Shown piece by piece: positions 20,177 to 30,505 of a DNA stretch of 64,000 nucleotides (its first letter is position 1; every line of letters starts with the position of its first letter). The DNA is from Kazachstania africana CBS 2517 (taxonomy: Eukaryota; Ascomycota; Saccharomycetes; Saccharomycetales; Saccharomycetaceae), in assembly GCF_000304475.1 (NCBI RefSeq), contig NC_018940.1, forward strand, positions 930,001-994,000, read 5' to 3'. The notes under the pieces were generated by a model that did not search any database, was not told the origin of the DNA, and was given only the letters and a program-made list of their open reading frames with translations. A program made the translations under genes and the position numbers.

Positions 20177-22057
20177 CTAATTCGTTGCAGAAACACCTCT
20201 TTTCCTCCAAAAGTCACTGACAGCCCACCATTCCACATTATGCCACTTAATCGCATTGATAACACTCTTGGGAATTTGTTCAACAACCTTGTAACCCATA
20301 CCTCTCAAGTTTTTCACCGTCTCCTTGCCAATCATATTTATACTTTCAATCTCTAATTGATCAGGCAGTAATTGATGATGTATCCTAGGATATGCTATTG
20401 TTTCCAGTAACGGCATGTTATACCAGTAAGTTCTTATGATCGCCTGAAGAATGCTTGGTGTAATTCTTGATCCACCAGACGCACCAAGAATGAAATCTGG
20501 CTTATCTAATTCATTTAAGATTATCGTGGGAGCTGTTGAAGACAGTGGTCTCTTTTTAGGTTCTATCAAATTATAAATTGATGGTGATAAATCGAAACTA
20601 TTTGATTTATTGATTTGCGCAAAATCATCCATCTCATTGTTTAATATAATTCCGGTGTTTGGATCATGAATCAGTGATCCGAATAATAAATTAACTGTCG
20701 TAGTTAAAGAAACCGCATTACCAAACTTATCAACGACACTTAAATGTGCAGTCCCATGAGGATCATTTATTTCATACAAAGGTTCATACATTGTCCAATT
20801 TTCTAGAGTTTTAAAAGATTTGTGTCCATTACCTTCCACTCGAATATTATCTTTTATCTTACAAACTGCATGTTTAGTCCAATTTGAAGATAAAATCTCC
20901 AGTATATTTTCAGGGAGATGAGTTTGATAATAAGTATAATCACCAAGTCTACTTCTAGCGCTAGCCATCCACTTCATCGTTTCAACTAATTGAAAAGTCG
21001 ATTCATCCATATAATCAGCACCTTCTGTCGATGGAAAGTTATCCATAATTGTTAAAGCTGAAAGTAAAGCGGCTCCAGAACTTGAACCAGAACTTGTTAA
21101 AACGGTAAGATCATTGTTGGGGGCATATGGCCACCCACGTCTAATTCTTGATTGTAAAGGTTTGGATGTATGTACTTCATAATTGGCAAAATCTTGTTCT
21201 TTCACGATACCATTGTACTTATTAATTGCTTGAACCATAGATTTCACTATCCAATGATTTGGGTCATAGAAAGGAGCTACAGATCCATTTATACTCAATT
21301 CTTTTAAAACGTTAGAAAGTTTTGGCCTTGTAATACAGTCACCTTCCTGCAAAACGTCATTTTTATTATCATTTAAGACAAAGGACCAATCGTCCTTCCA
21401 AGCCACAAATATATCTTTATAAATTTTCAGAGTTGCTCCTAATGCTTCGTCGATTTGCCAACCATTGTAACCTAAATCTATTATGGGGTCCAGCAACTGG
21501 GACCATGTGACGGTACCACTACCACTTTTATTGTAGAGCTCCCAAAGACCCATAAGTTCACCTGGTACAGCCACCGCCAAACCGCCAATCTTGGAAGCCA
21601 AGTCGTCGAGGCCTGTAAACATATCAGAGTGGGCATCCATAGGCGCCATTTCTCTGAAATCTATTGTTAGATGGTTATCGGTATTATTTGAAGCGAACGT
21701 CACGTAACCACCTCCGCCTATTCCAGAATTGAAGAAATTAACCATACCAATACATAGGGACAAAGTTACAGCGGCATCAGCAGCATTAGCAGTTGGATAT
21801 TTGCTAAAGACATCATTAATTACAAGGTTATTGCAAAGTTCTAAATCGGAAGAGATTGCATTTTGCCTGCCCTTTTTCAACAACGAAGGGTCAGGTGTCA
21901 TTGATGGATATCTATTTAACGGGTCAATATCGATATTCGGTTGATGTGGCAGGAATTCATTAGTGATTTTGAATACATTAGTTCTGTGATTCTGCACGGG
22001 AAATAGAAACTGTGTTGAAAGTTTTATAAACAGGAAGAATATCAGTATGGATTTCAT
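20177..22057 (-). CDS. ECM38: Gamma-glutamyltranspeptidase
   Basis: This 626-residue protein starts with a hydrophobic signal or signal-anchor ([20 protein letters not shown]). The Ntn-hydrolase architecture is clear: [17 protein letters not shown] and [11 protein letters not shown] near 90-120, then the autocleavage and catalytic region [19 protein letters not shown] with catalytic Thr T436. The glycine pair GASGGSRI comes later. The enzyme starts glutathione breakdown by moving the gamma-glutamyl group, in the vacuole in S. cerevisiae, and is nitrogen-regulated there. The length is close to S. cerevisiae Ecm38 (660). It is divergent from YHC1, as in YLR299W-YLR298C. Confidence 0.96.
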   Translation of the reverse strand: MKSILIFFLFIKLSTQFLFPVQNHRTNVFKITNEFLPHQPNIDIDPLNRYPSMTPDPSLLKKGRQNAISSDLELCNNLVINDVFSKYPTANAADAAVTLSLCIGMVNFFNSGIGGGGYVTFASNNTDNHLTIDFREMAPMDAHSDMFTGLDDLASKIGGLAVAVPGELMGLWELYNKSGSGTVTWSQLLDPIIDLGYNGWQIDEALGATLKIYKDIFVAWKDDWSFVLNDNKNDVLQEGDCITRPKLSNVLKELSINGSVAPFYDPNHWIVKSMVQAINKYNGIVKEQDFANYEVHTSKPLQSRIRRGWPYAPNNDLTVLTSSGSSSGAALLSALTIMDNFPSTEGADYMDESTFQLVETMKWMASARSRLGDYTYYQTHLPENILEILSSNWTKHAVCKIKDNIRVEGNGHKSFKTLENWTMYEPLYEINDPHGTAHLSVVDKFGNAVSLTTTVNLLFGSLIHDPNTGIILNNEMDDFAQINKSNSFDLSPSIYNLIEPKKRPLSSTAPTIILNELDKPDFILGASGGSRITPSILQAIIRTYWYNMPLLETIAYPRIHHQLLPDQLEIESINMIGKETVKNLRGMGYKVVEQIPKSVINAIKWHNVEWWAVSDFWRKRGVSATN

Positions 22058-22336
22058 CAGTGATATAACTATATGATGGTTTGATAGGGTGTTTATAAAT
22101 TTTGATATTGTTATATGAGTATCTTCTCCACTTTTATAAAAGAGAAAGTTCTGTGTAATTTAGTATTACATAAACATGTACCGAGAGATGTGGATAATCC
22201 GATAACCCAAAGTCCACGGATAGCGGATGCGGGAGATGCACGGCTACGTGGCGCTAACAAAAAAAAAAAAGAAATGGGAGAAAGAATTGGTCAATAAGTC
22301 ACGTCATGACGGTAAGAAAATGCACTAAATGGAAGA

Positions 22337-22394
22337 CAATTGATAGAAATTCCGAGACCTCTGCATTATGAGGTTTTGGAATTTCTATTAAGTG
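22337..22394 (+). ncRNA. Long RNA-type hairpin between ECM38 and YHC1 (candidate)
   Basis: Positions 22340-22361 pair with 22370-22391 over 22 consecutive base pairs with an 8-nt loop (TGCATTAT). After one mismatch, two more pairs follow out to 22337/22394. Three pairs are G-U (22342 with 22389, 22354 with 22377, 22356 with 22375), and in all three the G is in the left arm. Plus-strand RNA would therefore be fully paired, while minus-strand RNA would have three A-C mismatches. That asymmetry hints at selection on a plus-strand transcript. No family is recognised. It could also be a decayed palindromic insertion. Confidence 0.4.
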
Positions 22395-22482
22395 CTAATA
22401 CGTAACTATTTTTTTTGGAGGAGAGGCGGGAATGATAAGTGATATAGCTTATGGAAGATTACGCCATTTTCAAGTAGCAAAC

Positions 22483-22489
22483 CGGGTAA
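22483..22489 (+). promoter_or_regulatory. Reb1-type site upstream of YHC1
   Basis: CGGGTAA lies 123 bp before the YHC1 start codon and is a good match to the Reb1 core. It suggests that the YHC1 transcript starts to the right of this point, so the hairpin at 22337-22394 is probably outside the YHC1 leader. Confidence 0.5.
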
Positions 22490-22611
22490 CGTGCTTTTGT
22501 TTGTGGGAAAATCCCAGAAAAAAATGAAAGGTGAAAGAAATGGGCAAAGAAGGCGATGGACAGAGATGTTGAGATAGTCTTCATTGTCAGAGCAGATCGA
22601 AAGGCACGGAT

Positions 22612-23304
22612 ATGGCAAGATATTATTGTGAATACTGCCACTCATATTTGACACATGATACTCTGAGTGTTCGTAAGTCGCATTTAATTGGTAAAAACCA
22701 TTTGAAGATAACGGCGGATTATTATAGAAACAAATATGTTGAATTACATGAGAAAAGAAAAGTAAAGAACCATAATAGAAAGAGGAATGGAAAAGGTCAA
22801 AATGAAGGTCAGAAACCTATAACGTTACGTTGTCCTAAAAACAAGGAAAAGAAGCAAATTGTCAAGTTAAATCGACTATATCATGATGAACTTAACAATA
22901 CAAAACTTGACACACTTTCAAAATTATACGAAGGATCCCCGGGCTACTCTAAAGTTTTTATTGATAGAAATAGGTTTGATATCGGAGATCTCGTGAAAAT
23001 GACTCGACTACCACAACGTGCAAATGTCGTAGCTGGTAGCAACAGTAATATTAATAATGGTACTTCAATGGAAAACCGAACTAGAAACGAAGTGTTTGTG
23101 AATCATTATAACGAGAAGAAAGACATTCTACCACCGCCGATGATACTAAGTCGCTGGAGTAATACACTACCGAAGACGTCGACATTCAATGACAATAATG
23201 CAATCATCAATACTACGATACAGGCGTACAAGACAAGATTACAAACGAAGAGACCAACTAGTGATGTTTCTACATCGACAAATTATAAAAGAAGAAAGTA
23301 TTAA
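22612..23304 (+). CDS. YHC1: U1 snRNP protein U1-C homologue
   Basis: This 230-residue protein begins with the conserved U1-C zinc finger: MARYYCEYCHSYLTHD with C6 and C9, then H24 and H30 in KSHLIGKNHL. U1-C stabilises the pairing between U1 snRNA and the 5' splice site in the commitment complex. After the finger the protein is basic and low in recognisable domains, ending KRRKY. The length is almost that of S. cerevisiae Yhc1 (231). It is convergent with the YLR297W homologue and divergent from ECM38, as in S. cerevisiae. Confidence 0.96.
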   Translation: MARYYCEYCHSYLTHDTLSVRKSHLIGKNHLKITADYYRNKYVELHEKRKVKNHNRKRNGKGQNEGQKPITLRCPKNKEKKQIVKLNRLYHDELNNTKLDTLSKLYEGSPGYSKVFIDRNRFDIGDLVKMTRLPQRANVVAGSNSNINNGTSMENRTRNEVFVNHYNEKKDILPPPMILSRWSNTLPKTSTFNDNNAIINTTIQAYKTRLQTKRPTSDVSTSTNYKRRKY

Positions 23305-23431
23305 TTATTAAATGGAATCTCTATAGATGTATATATGACTAGATGTATATCTTACACGGTCGATGAGGATAGATTGAAAATAAATATTGTGTTGTGCCAA
23401 TGAAAAGAAGGAACGTTTGTAATGAATGTAA

Positions 23432-23719
23432 TTACTGCTTTTCTTCATCTGATATTGTAGATACTTTTGATTGATTATAACTCAGTAGTACGGAAAGCAT
23501 TAAACCCAAGAGACATATACCTATGAGACAACATATGAAGAAAATTAATAGTATGGCGAGAATATTTTCAATAGGTTCATTGTAAGGTTCATCATTTGCG
23601 GCTAGTAGCTTAGCCACACTTTCTGTAGTAGTCTCATAAGATAGATATTTATTATAAATTTTACTTAGTATTATCTCCACTCTGCATTTAGACCTTATGA
23701 CCGTATTTTCCTCTATCAT
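23432..23719 (-). CDS. YLR297W-like single-pass membrane protein
   Basis: This 95-residue protein has one strong membrane segment at about residues 53-81, introduced by NEPIENILA, as in YLR297W and its paralogue YOR186W. The tail is short and acidic or polar (TISDEEKQ). It is shorter than YLR297W (129 residues), the missing part being N-terminal. The start is the first ATG in the frame. YLR297W in S. cerevisiae is a small, poorly characterised protein reported at the vacuole; the function is unknown. Position between YHC1 and GSP1 supports orthology. Confidence 0.85.
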   Translation of the reverse strand: MIEENTVIRSKCRVEIILSKIYNKYLSYETTTESVAKLLAANDEPYNEPIENILAILLIFFICCLIGICLLGLMLSVLLSYNQSKVSTISDEEKQ

Positions 23720-24629
23720 TGTATTAAAAAAAATTATATTGTTTTCTTTAACTTACTGCTACACCTTACCATCAACCAAGTTGACAGACAGTACAATATA
23801 CATACCCTTATATATTATAAATATTCAATAATGTATGTATGTAGATCGCTAGTAACCGTGGCTATATACCGCATATTCGTTAAACTTACCTAATCCAAAT
23901 AGCCCGCGGCACTTATTGAGGTATAAGCTCGGTTAAATTTTTCCGAACCAATATAAAATTAATAAGACATTCGGTAATTAGCTTACTGAATTAGGAAAGG
24001 TACAAACAAAAACAGCAAAATTTATGCGAGTTCCTTTACTAATTTTTTTTTTTTGCATAGAAAATATAATATTTCACCGGTAATCACATTTCCTATTGCG
24101 GTAGCATTATATCGTACTTAACGATGATAGTAATGCGATAGGACGTTACCCTACCTACTATATGTGCTGTTATGGTTTTTTGCTATAATCTCTAGGGCAT
24201 GCATTCTGAGGACCATTCGTATGATCGGTTCACAAACGACTCTACAATTTACACAGACGGATATATCCTTAGAGAAAAGAGACGTTTCCCCCTGCAGATA
24301 ATGGATCCGGTCGACTCCAGCCGTTTGTCTATATAAACAATCACGTGAGGCCTGATTACGTTGCACCCACACACACATTACAGAGAAACGCTACCTAACT
24401 ACGTATGCACGTAAACTATGATATTTATACGTGTGCGCGTACTGCGTTTTCGTTCGTGTACAACGATCTGCTACGGAAAATTGATTTGATGAGGAAAGGA
24501 AAAAAAAAAGGAAATTTTTCTCTTTGGTTAATTAAAAAAAAAATTATATTTATTCTTAACTGCTGTTGAAATATTTATTGATCTTTAGTTAATATTCCAC
24601 AAAAGATATAGAAAGAAAAATTCGTAAAG
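23720..24629. other. 910-bp region where ATP14 would be expected; GSP1 promoter
   Basis: In S. cerevisiae ATP14 (YLR295C) lies between YLR297W and GSP1. I see no frame resembling the F1Fo ATP synthase subunit h on either strand. The interval contains an E-box TCACGTGA near 24341, a TATATAAA at about 24331, and long T and A tracts near 24040-24060 and 24500-24545 before GSP1. Confidence 0.65.
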
Positions 24630-25289
24630 ATGTCTGCTGCTCCAGCTCAAGGTGAAGTTCCAACTTTCAAATTAGTTCTTGTCGGTGATGGTGGTACCGG
24701 TAAGACCACTTTTGTCAAGAGACATTTAACTGGTGAATTTGAAAAAAAATATATTGCTACGATTGGTGTTGAAGTTCATCCATTATCATTCTACACAAAT
24801 TTCGGTGAAATCAAATTCGACTGTTGGGATACTGCTGGTCAAGAAAAATTCGGTGGTTTAAGAGATGGTTACTACATTAATGCTCAATGTGGTATCATCA
24901 TGTTCGATGTCACTTCAAGAATCACTTACAAGAATGTTCCAAACTGGCACAGAGATTTGGTCAGAGTCTGTGAAAATATTCCAATCGTTCTTTGTGGTAA
25001 CAAAGTCGATGTTAAAGAAAGAAAAGTTAAGGCTAAGACAATTACTTTCCACAGAAAGAAGAATTTACAATACTACGATATCTCTGCCAAATCTAATTAC
25101 AACTTCGAAAAGCCTTTCTTATGGCTTGCAAGAAAGCTTGCTGGTAACCCACAATTAGAATTTGTCGCTTCTCCAGCTTTAGCCCCACCAGAAGTCCAAG
25201 TTGATGAACAATTAATGCAACAATATCAACAAGAAATGGAACAAGCTACCGCTCTACCATTGCCTGATGAAGATGACGCTGATTTATAA
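24630..25289 (+). CDS. GSP1: Ran GTPase Gsp1
   Basis: This 219-residue protein is the yeast Ran homologue. The P-loop GDGGTGKT is at 19-26, switch [13 protein letters not shown] at 66-76, NKVD at 124-127 and SAK at 152-154. The C-terminal acidic DEDDADL tail is typical of Ran. Gsp1 with its exchange factor Prp20 and activating protein Rna1 sets the nuclear GTP gradient that drives nuclear import and export. Codon choice is strongly biased (GGT, GCT, AAG-rich), as expected for a highly expressed gene. S. cerevisiae keeps GSP1 and GSP2; position names this GSP1. Confidence 0.97.
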   Translation: MSAAPAQGEVPTFKLVLVGDGGTGKTTFVKRHLTGEFEKKYIATIGVEVHPLSFYTNFGEIKFDCWDTAGQEKFGGLRDGYYINAQCGIIMFDVTSRITYKNVPNWHRDLVRVCENIPIVLCGNKVDVKERKVKAKTITFHRKKNLQYYDISAKSNYNFEKPFLWLARKLAGNPQLEFVASPALAPPEVQVDEQLMQQYQQEMEQATALPLPDEDDADL

Positions 25290-25562
25290 GATTCAAAATC
25301 CTCTGAGTAGTCTATAACCTTTTCTCTATTCATAAATTATATATAAAACTTATATATGTATTTATTGTAAATCCATTCTTCAAATATTATTATTACGCAT
25401 TGTCATCATCTTGTATATATAGATCATATTCTTGTTTTCCGTCTTTGCTCTTCTTCGCTCCCATCCGTTTGTTACACAGCAAGAAAAAAAAAAACTATCA
25501 AAAGTATACGTATTAACAGCAAATAAAATATTCATATCAAGTCACACACTGAAATAAATATA

Positions 25563-26171
25563 ATGTCTACAGTGTCATACGATTCAAATACAAAATTAAT
25601 CTCCCTACATAATACAACACCCTCAAATAATGATGAAAATGACGGTTCAATGTTACAGATTAACATAAGTCAAATAAATAAATTGACAAAATCATTAGTT
25701 GCATCATCAAATATACAAAATTTAACACCACAACCATCCCAAGAAACGGGGAAATTGATTAAGAATCTTTTCGAAAGTGGATTAAAGCTAACAAAGGAAA
25801 AGAAATTCCAGGATGCTCTGAAAAATATCTCATTGGCGATTGAAATGGCCACTAGAAATAGAGCACCTTGGGAAATGTTCGGTATGCAATTACAAGAATT
25901 ACAATTCATGTTACGTAATAAAATCGATTTGCATCTCATTCAAGGGCACTACGTGGACGCATTGCAAGATTTGGATCTACTAATGAATACAAATATGTTG
26001 ACAGTAGACGTATTCATTAGAAGAATCGACTGTCTATTAAAATTAGGTCAATTGGAAGAAGCAAAGGCAACTGCAGACAGGGCTTTAGCTCTACATAACA
26101 ACGAGACTAAATTGAAGGCTCTATTATTACAGTGTAACAGATCATTAGCTGAATATAACGGTGATATCTAA
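25563..26171 (+). CDS. SEC72: Sec63-complex subunit Sec72
   Basis: This 202-residue protein resembles Sec72 (193 residues). It has an Asn/Ser-rich N-terminal domain and a C-terminal TPR-type helical region from about residue 65 (NLFESGLKLTKEKKFQDALKNISLAIEMA, then HYVDALQDLDLLM and GQLEEAKATADRALALH). Sec72 is a cytosolic subunit of the Sec62/Sec63 translocon. It helps post-translational import into the ER and docks Hsp70 Ssa1 through its TPRs. No membrane segment is present, as expected. It is followed by GCD7 on the same strand 189 bp away. Confidence 0.94.
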   Translation: MSTVSYDSNTKLISLHNTTPSNNDENDGSMLQINISQINKLTKSLVASSNIQNLTPQPSQETGKLIKNLFESGLKLTKEKKFQDALKNISLAIEMATRNRAPWEMFGMQLQELQFMLRNKIDLHLIQGHYVDALQDLDLLMNTNMLTVDVFIRRIDCLLKLGQLEEAKATADRALALHNNETKLKALLLQCNRSLAEYNGDI

Positions 26172-26360
26172 CTTCGATATGTAATATATACCTATAATTT
26201 AGGATGCTGATACGCTCTTTTTTTTCCTACTTTGGCATCTCGCGTAGATAGAGAGAGCAATCCAATAGCTATGGAACAAAGAAAAAACAAATTTTTTTTT
26301 CAAAATGACAAATTTGAACTGTAGTATTATATACAAAGCAAGCAACCAAGACCCGGATCA

Positions 26361-27503
26361 ATGTCATCTAAAGTAGTTGGAACATCTTCCTTCAATCATA
26401 CACAGGAGATCAACATTATTATAAATTCCTTCGTGGCAAAATTGAAAAGGAGACAGATCGAAGGTTCATATTTGATTGCATTAGAAACTTTACAATTATT
26501 GAAAAGGTTTATATCCGCATCTCGTTGGAATCATGTTAATGAGTTGATTGAACAAGTCAGAGAACTTGGTGCCTTGCTAGAAAAATCGTACCCAACAGCT
26601 TTCTGTTGTGGGAATGTCATTAGAAGAATCTTGGCAATGTTAAGAGATGAGGTTGAAGAAGAAGTCCGTGAATCAAGCAATATAAACACTGATAACCTTG
26701 TACAGTCTGCAGAACCACTTATTTCCTCCATGTTCAATCTTTTTCAAAAGCCAGAGACAGCAACACATGAGGTATACCACACAAAGACAAAGACAAAGAC
26801 AGATTTTCGTCAAGTAGTTATTCAGGCCATTAAAGATTTGATTGATGAAATCACAAATATAGACGATGGTATTCAACAAATTGCTATTGATTTGATTCAC
26901 GATCACGAAATCCTATTGACACCAACTCCAGAATCGAAAACTGTTTTAAAATTTTTAATCAGGGCCAGAGAGCGTGCTAATAGAACGTTTACCGTCTTAG
27001 TAACGGAAGGTTTCCCAAACAATACTCAAAATGCCCACGAATTTGCTAAAAAACTAGCCGAGCATGATATAGAAACTATAATCATCCCAGATTCTGCTGT
27101 ATTTGCATTAATGTCTCGAGTAGGTAAAGTTATTATTGGAACTAAAGCTGTATTCGTCAATGGTGGCTCCATTGTATCATCATCCGGTGTCTCATCAGTA
27201 TGTGAATGTGCAAGAGAGTTCAAGACTCCTGTGTTTGCAGTATCGGGTCTTTATAAATTGTCACCATTGTATCCATTTAACGTCGAAAAATTCGTGGAAT
27301 TTGGTGGTTCACAGCGTGTGTTACCAAAGATGGATCCAAGACACAGACTGGACACAATCAATCAAATCACAGACTATATCCCACCTGAGAATATAGATAT
27401 CTACATCACAAATATCGGAGGTTTTGCGCCTAGTTTCATTTATAGGATTGCTTGGGATAATTATAAGCAGATTGATGTTCACTTGGACAGTAAGGCTCAA
27501 TAG
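26361..27503 (+). CDS. GCD7: Translation initiation factor eIF2B beta subunit
   Basis: This 380-residue protein matches Gcd7 (381 residues). It has an N-terminal helical domain and a Rossmann-like C-terminal domain common to eIF2B alpha/beta/delta and related isomerases (TVLVTEGFPN, VGKVIIGTKAVFVNGGSIVSSSG, CARE and FKTPVFAVSGLYKLSP). It forms part of the regulatory subcomplex of eIF2B that senses phosphorylated eIF2 and controls GCN4 translation. Start at the first ATG gives the expected length. The order SEC72-GCD7-COQ11 is as in YLR292C-YLR290C. Confidence 0.96.
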   Translation: MSSKVVGTSSFNHTQEINIIINSFVAKLKRRQIEGSYLIALETLQLLKRFISASRWNHVNELIEQVRELGALLEKSYPTAFCCGNVIRRILAMLRDEVEEEVRESSNINTDNLVQSAEPLISSMFNLFQKPETATHEVYHTKTKTKTDFRQVVIQAIKDLIDEITNIDDGIQQIAIDLIHDHEILLTPTPESKTVLKFLIRARERANRTFTVLVTEGFPNNTQNAHEFAKKLAEHDIETIIIPDSAVFALMSRVGKVIIGTKAVFVNGGSIVSSSGVSSVCECAREFKTPVFAVSGLYKLSPLYPFNVEKFVEFGGSQRVLPKMDPRHRLDTINQITDYIPPENIDIYITNIGGFAPSFIYRIAWDNYKQIDVHLDSKAQ

Positions 27504-27627
27504 TCGATTATAAATAGCATTTCATCATATATCTTTCTTACATATAAGCGTATTTAATTTTAATGAACTATTCGCTTTGTGAAAAATAATTGAAACAAGA
27601 TTAAAGGGCACAAAACTTCACATCAAT

Positions 27628-28461
27628 ATGTCAACTCGCAATTTGATTGTATTTGGTGGTAATGGATTCCTAGGTAAACGTATATGCCAAGCTGCTATAA
27701 AATCAGGTTTTAATGTTGTAGCACTATCAAGATCTGGTAGACAGCCAGATCCAATGACTGCAAATGACAAACATTGGATGGACAGAGTATTATGGAAATC
27801 AGCCGACGTCTTCAAACCAGATTCGTACATCGATATAATAAGGGAGCACAATACTACTGATGTTGTTCATTCTATTGGTATCCTATTAGAAAATCAATCG
27901 TACAAGTCAATAATAAACGATGTCCATTTCCCACCTTGGAGAGGGAAAAATCCATTATTACATCCTAGAAAAACCAAAAATCCAAACTTCACTTATAAAA
28001 TGATAAATACACAAAGTGCGATACTATTGAATTCAGCATTCAATGATGTCTTGAAAGAACGATCCCAAGGTATTCTTGATAGACATACATTTACTTACAT
28101 ATCTGCTGACAGGGGCTTTCCACTCTTACCTAATGGGTATATAAATTCAAAGAGAGAGACTGAGGCTTATTTATTGAATGACAAGAATGGTGCTAGAATC
28201 GCTAAACCAATTATAATTAGGCCTGGCTTCATGTTCGACGAACAATCTAATTTGAATCTTAGGTCAGTACTAAACAGTTCTCTGGAGGCCCTTAATTGCC
28301 TTAATGAAACGATTCTTAAGAAAAAAGTTCAACTCATTAATGACAACATTAGGGCAACTGTAGCGACTCAGCAGGTAGCAAGAGCCGTTATCGAGAAAAT
28401 CAATGATCCTAGTTTTGAAGGAATAGTTCGGCTCGAGGATATACTTAAAAATAATCAATAG
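27628..28461 (+). CDS. COQ11: Coenzyme Q biosynthesis protein Coq11
   Basis: This 277-residue protein is an atypical short-chain dehydrogenase (NDUFA9-like). The dinucleotide-binding loop GGNGFLG is at residues 10-16, followed by VALSRSGRQP. Further family segments are FKPDSY, the conserved NINTQS/SAFN region and RPGFMF. Coq11 is part of the mitochondrial CoQ synthome in S. cerevisiae (YLR290C, 277 residues). The N-terminus is short and uncharged before the Rossmann fold, so an import signal is not obvious. It ends 44 bp from the GUF1 stop codon in convergent orientation. Confidence 0.94.
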   Translation: MSTRNLIVFGGNGFLGKRICQAAIKSGFNVVALSRSGRQPDPMTANDKHWMDRVLWKSADVFKPDSYIDIIREHNTTDVVHSIGILLENQSYKSIINDVHFPPWRGKNPLLHPRKTKNPNFTYKMINTQSAILLNSAFNDVLKERSQGILDRHTFTYISADRGFPLLPNGYINSKRETEAYLLNDKNGARIAKPIIIRPGFMFDEQSNLNLRSVLNSSLEALNCLNETILKKKVQLINDNIRATVATQQVARAVIEKINDPSFEGIVRLEDILKNNQ

Positions 28462-28505
28462 TATTCTATATACGCTTTAACTAAAGATCCATGAATTAAC
28501 ATTTT

Positions 28506-30389
28506 TTATTTACGTAAAAATGCTTGATAGGCGTCTTGAGGAATTTGAATATTCCCAATTGATTTCAATTGCTTCTTACCTTCTTTTTGTTTTGCTAACA
28601 GTTTCTTTCTTCTTGACACGTCAGAAGCATGTAATTTTGCGAGAACATCTTTCTTTCGAGCCTTTATAGTCTCCCTAGCAATCACCTTGCCATCATACTT
28701 GGCCTGTATTACTACTTCATACAATTGAGATCGAAGATATTCCCTGAAATTTTTGACCCATTCTTTACCAACCTTTTGAACTTGAGACCTATGGACCACT
28801 TTAGACAGAGCATCTAAACTTTTACCGTTCACTAATAGCTCAAGCTTAACAACATCTGCATCCTTATAGCCAGCATCATCATAGTCCAGTGTTGCATATC
28901 CTCTTGTAAGAGACTTCAATTTACCAAAAAAATCATCGACCAGTTCTGCCAGAGGCAGATAATATTTTATAATAGCCTGGTCTTCTGTATTTAAATAATT
29001 GAGTTCCTTCTGTTCCCCGCGATTATTCTCAATTAGTTGAATGACGCATCCAACATATTCCGTTGGTATTGAAGTTAGAACTTCGACATAGGGTTCCTGT
29101 ATAGTTTTTATTCTTGTGGTACGCCTAGAGGTGGAATTAGGAAATTCGCTCGGATTTTTTATCAATTGGTCCTTATCATCGATATATTTGATTAAATATG
29201 GCACAGAAGGTTGGCATATGATTAGCCTAGAACCATATTCTTTTTCTAATCTCTCCTTGAAGACGGTGGCATGTAAGGAGCCTAAAAATCCCAATCTCCA
29301 ACCTTGTCCTAAGGCATTTGATGTTTCTCGATGCAATTCTACTGATCTATCATTCAAGATCAGTCGATTTATGTCATCCTCTATTATTTTATGATCAATT
29401 CCGTCGGCGGGAAATGCACCAACAAACACCATCGGCTTTGTTTCTTTAAATCCTGGCAAAAGTTTAGCCTTAGACTCTTGTCCTAAGTGAAATAGTGTAT
29501 CTCCAAGCAAGGCATCCTTCACATTTTTCATGCCAGGAATTATATATCCAACTTGACCTGTAGTTAATGTTCCTGTCGGCGTTTCATTGGGATACATGAT
29601 CCCTACCTTTTTAACCTCATATTTCTTTCTCGTTTGGCCGCTTACTATCTTGTCTCCCTCCTTAATGAAACCGTCTAAAACGCGAATAAGCAAGATCACA
29701 CCTTGATATGAATCATACCAGGAATCAATTAATAGACCTCGAAAGGGACCATTGGTATTACCACTCGGCGACGGTATGCTCTCGATTATAGCAGGCAGTA
29801 ATTGCTCCTGTATGTTCAGTCCAGTCTTAGAGCTAATCTTTATTATTTCATTTTTTTCAAATCCCAACTCTTGGATAATTTGTTTTTCTACTCTGTCAAC
29901 TTCACTATTAGGAAGGTCGATTTTATTTATTGCCGGTATCAGTGTAACGGTGGACTCCTTGGCCATCTTGAAATTTGCAACTGTTTGAGCCTGTACTCCC
30001 TTCGAAGCATCGACTAGTAAAATAGCACCATCGACAGCGAAAACTGCTCTCCTAACTTCATCTCTGAAATCTACATGACCTGGCGTATCAATCAATTGTA
30101 GAAGAAATTTATCTTTATAAAGCATTGAACAATTTTGTGCTTTGATAGTAATACCACGAGATCTTTCTACTTCTAACTTATCTAATACTTGTTCATTCTT
30201 GGCCTCCTTTGTTATAACGCCAGTTATTTCTAATAGTCTATCACTCAAAGTGGACTTTCCATGGTCGATATGTGCCACAATTGAGAAAATTCTATAATTT
30301 TCAATAGGTATTTGACTAATCCTTGATTGTATTGTATGATGTAGTCTAGATATGTGCCCAATTGATGCTACGTATTTCATTCGTAGCAT
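28506..30389 (-). CDS. GUF1: Mitochondrial elongation factor 4 (LepA) Guf1
   Basis: This 627-residue protein has an N-terminal mitochondrial presequence (MLRMKYVASIGHISRLHHTIQ) followed by a translational GTPase domain. G1 is AHIDHGKST at 39-47, G3 is DTPGHVDF, and G4 is NKIDLP. The LepA-specific C-terminal domain carries FLGSLHATVFKERLEKE, LTSIPTEYVG, RGYATLDYD and a basic end (RKKLLAKQKEGKKQLKSIG). The family promotes fidelity of mitochondrial translation under stress. The S. cerevisiae protein has 645 residues. It is divergent from MEC3 with only 116 bp between the start codons. Confidence 0.97.
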   Translation of the reverse strand: MLRMKYVASIGHISRLHHTIQSRISQIPIENYRIFSIVAHIDHGKSTLSDRLLEITGVITKEAKNEQVLDKLEVERSRGITIKAQNCSMLYKDKFLLQLIDTPGHVDFRDEVRRAVFAVDGAILLVDASKGVQAQTVANFKMAKESTVTLIPAINKIDLPNSEVDRVEKQIIQELGFEKNEIIKISSKTGLNIQEQLLPAIIESIPSPSGNTNGPFRGLLIDSWYDSYQGVILLIRVLDGFIKEGDKIVSGQTRKKYEVKKVGIMYPNETPTGTLTTGQVGYIIPGMKNVKDALLGDTLFHLGQESKAKLLPGFKETKPMVFVGAFPADGIDHKIIEDDINRLILNDRSVELHRETSNALGQGWRLGFLGSLHATVFKERLEKEYGSRLIICQPSVPYLIKYIDDKDQLIKNPSEFPNSTSRRTTRIKTIQEPYVEVLTSIPTEYVGCVIQLIENNRGEQKELNYLNTEDQAIIKYYLPLAELVDDFFGKLKSLTRGYATLDYDDAGYKDADVVKLELLVNGKSLDALSKVVHRSQVQKVGKEWVKNFREYLRSQLYEVVIQAKYDGKVIARETIKARKKDVLAKLHASDVSRRKKLLAKQKEGKKQLKSIGNIQIPQDAYQAFLRK

Positions 30390-30505
30390 CTGTCATGCTT
30401 CTCGTTATTTTCCTGTAAACAGTGTTCCTTTTTCAATATTTATAAACTTTAATTATTGGCGAATTTATCTCATCAAATCTGGAGAAATAGTCAGCCTGCA
30501 AAACT

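Larger units (their letters stand above)
22058..22611. promoter_or_regulatory. Divergent ECM38-YHC1 promoter region
   Basis: This 554-bp divergent region contains a Reb1-type site at 22483-22489, a poly-A tract at about 22259-22271 and a strong inverted repeat at 22340-22391 listed separately. No coding frame is supported. Confidence 0.6.
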
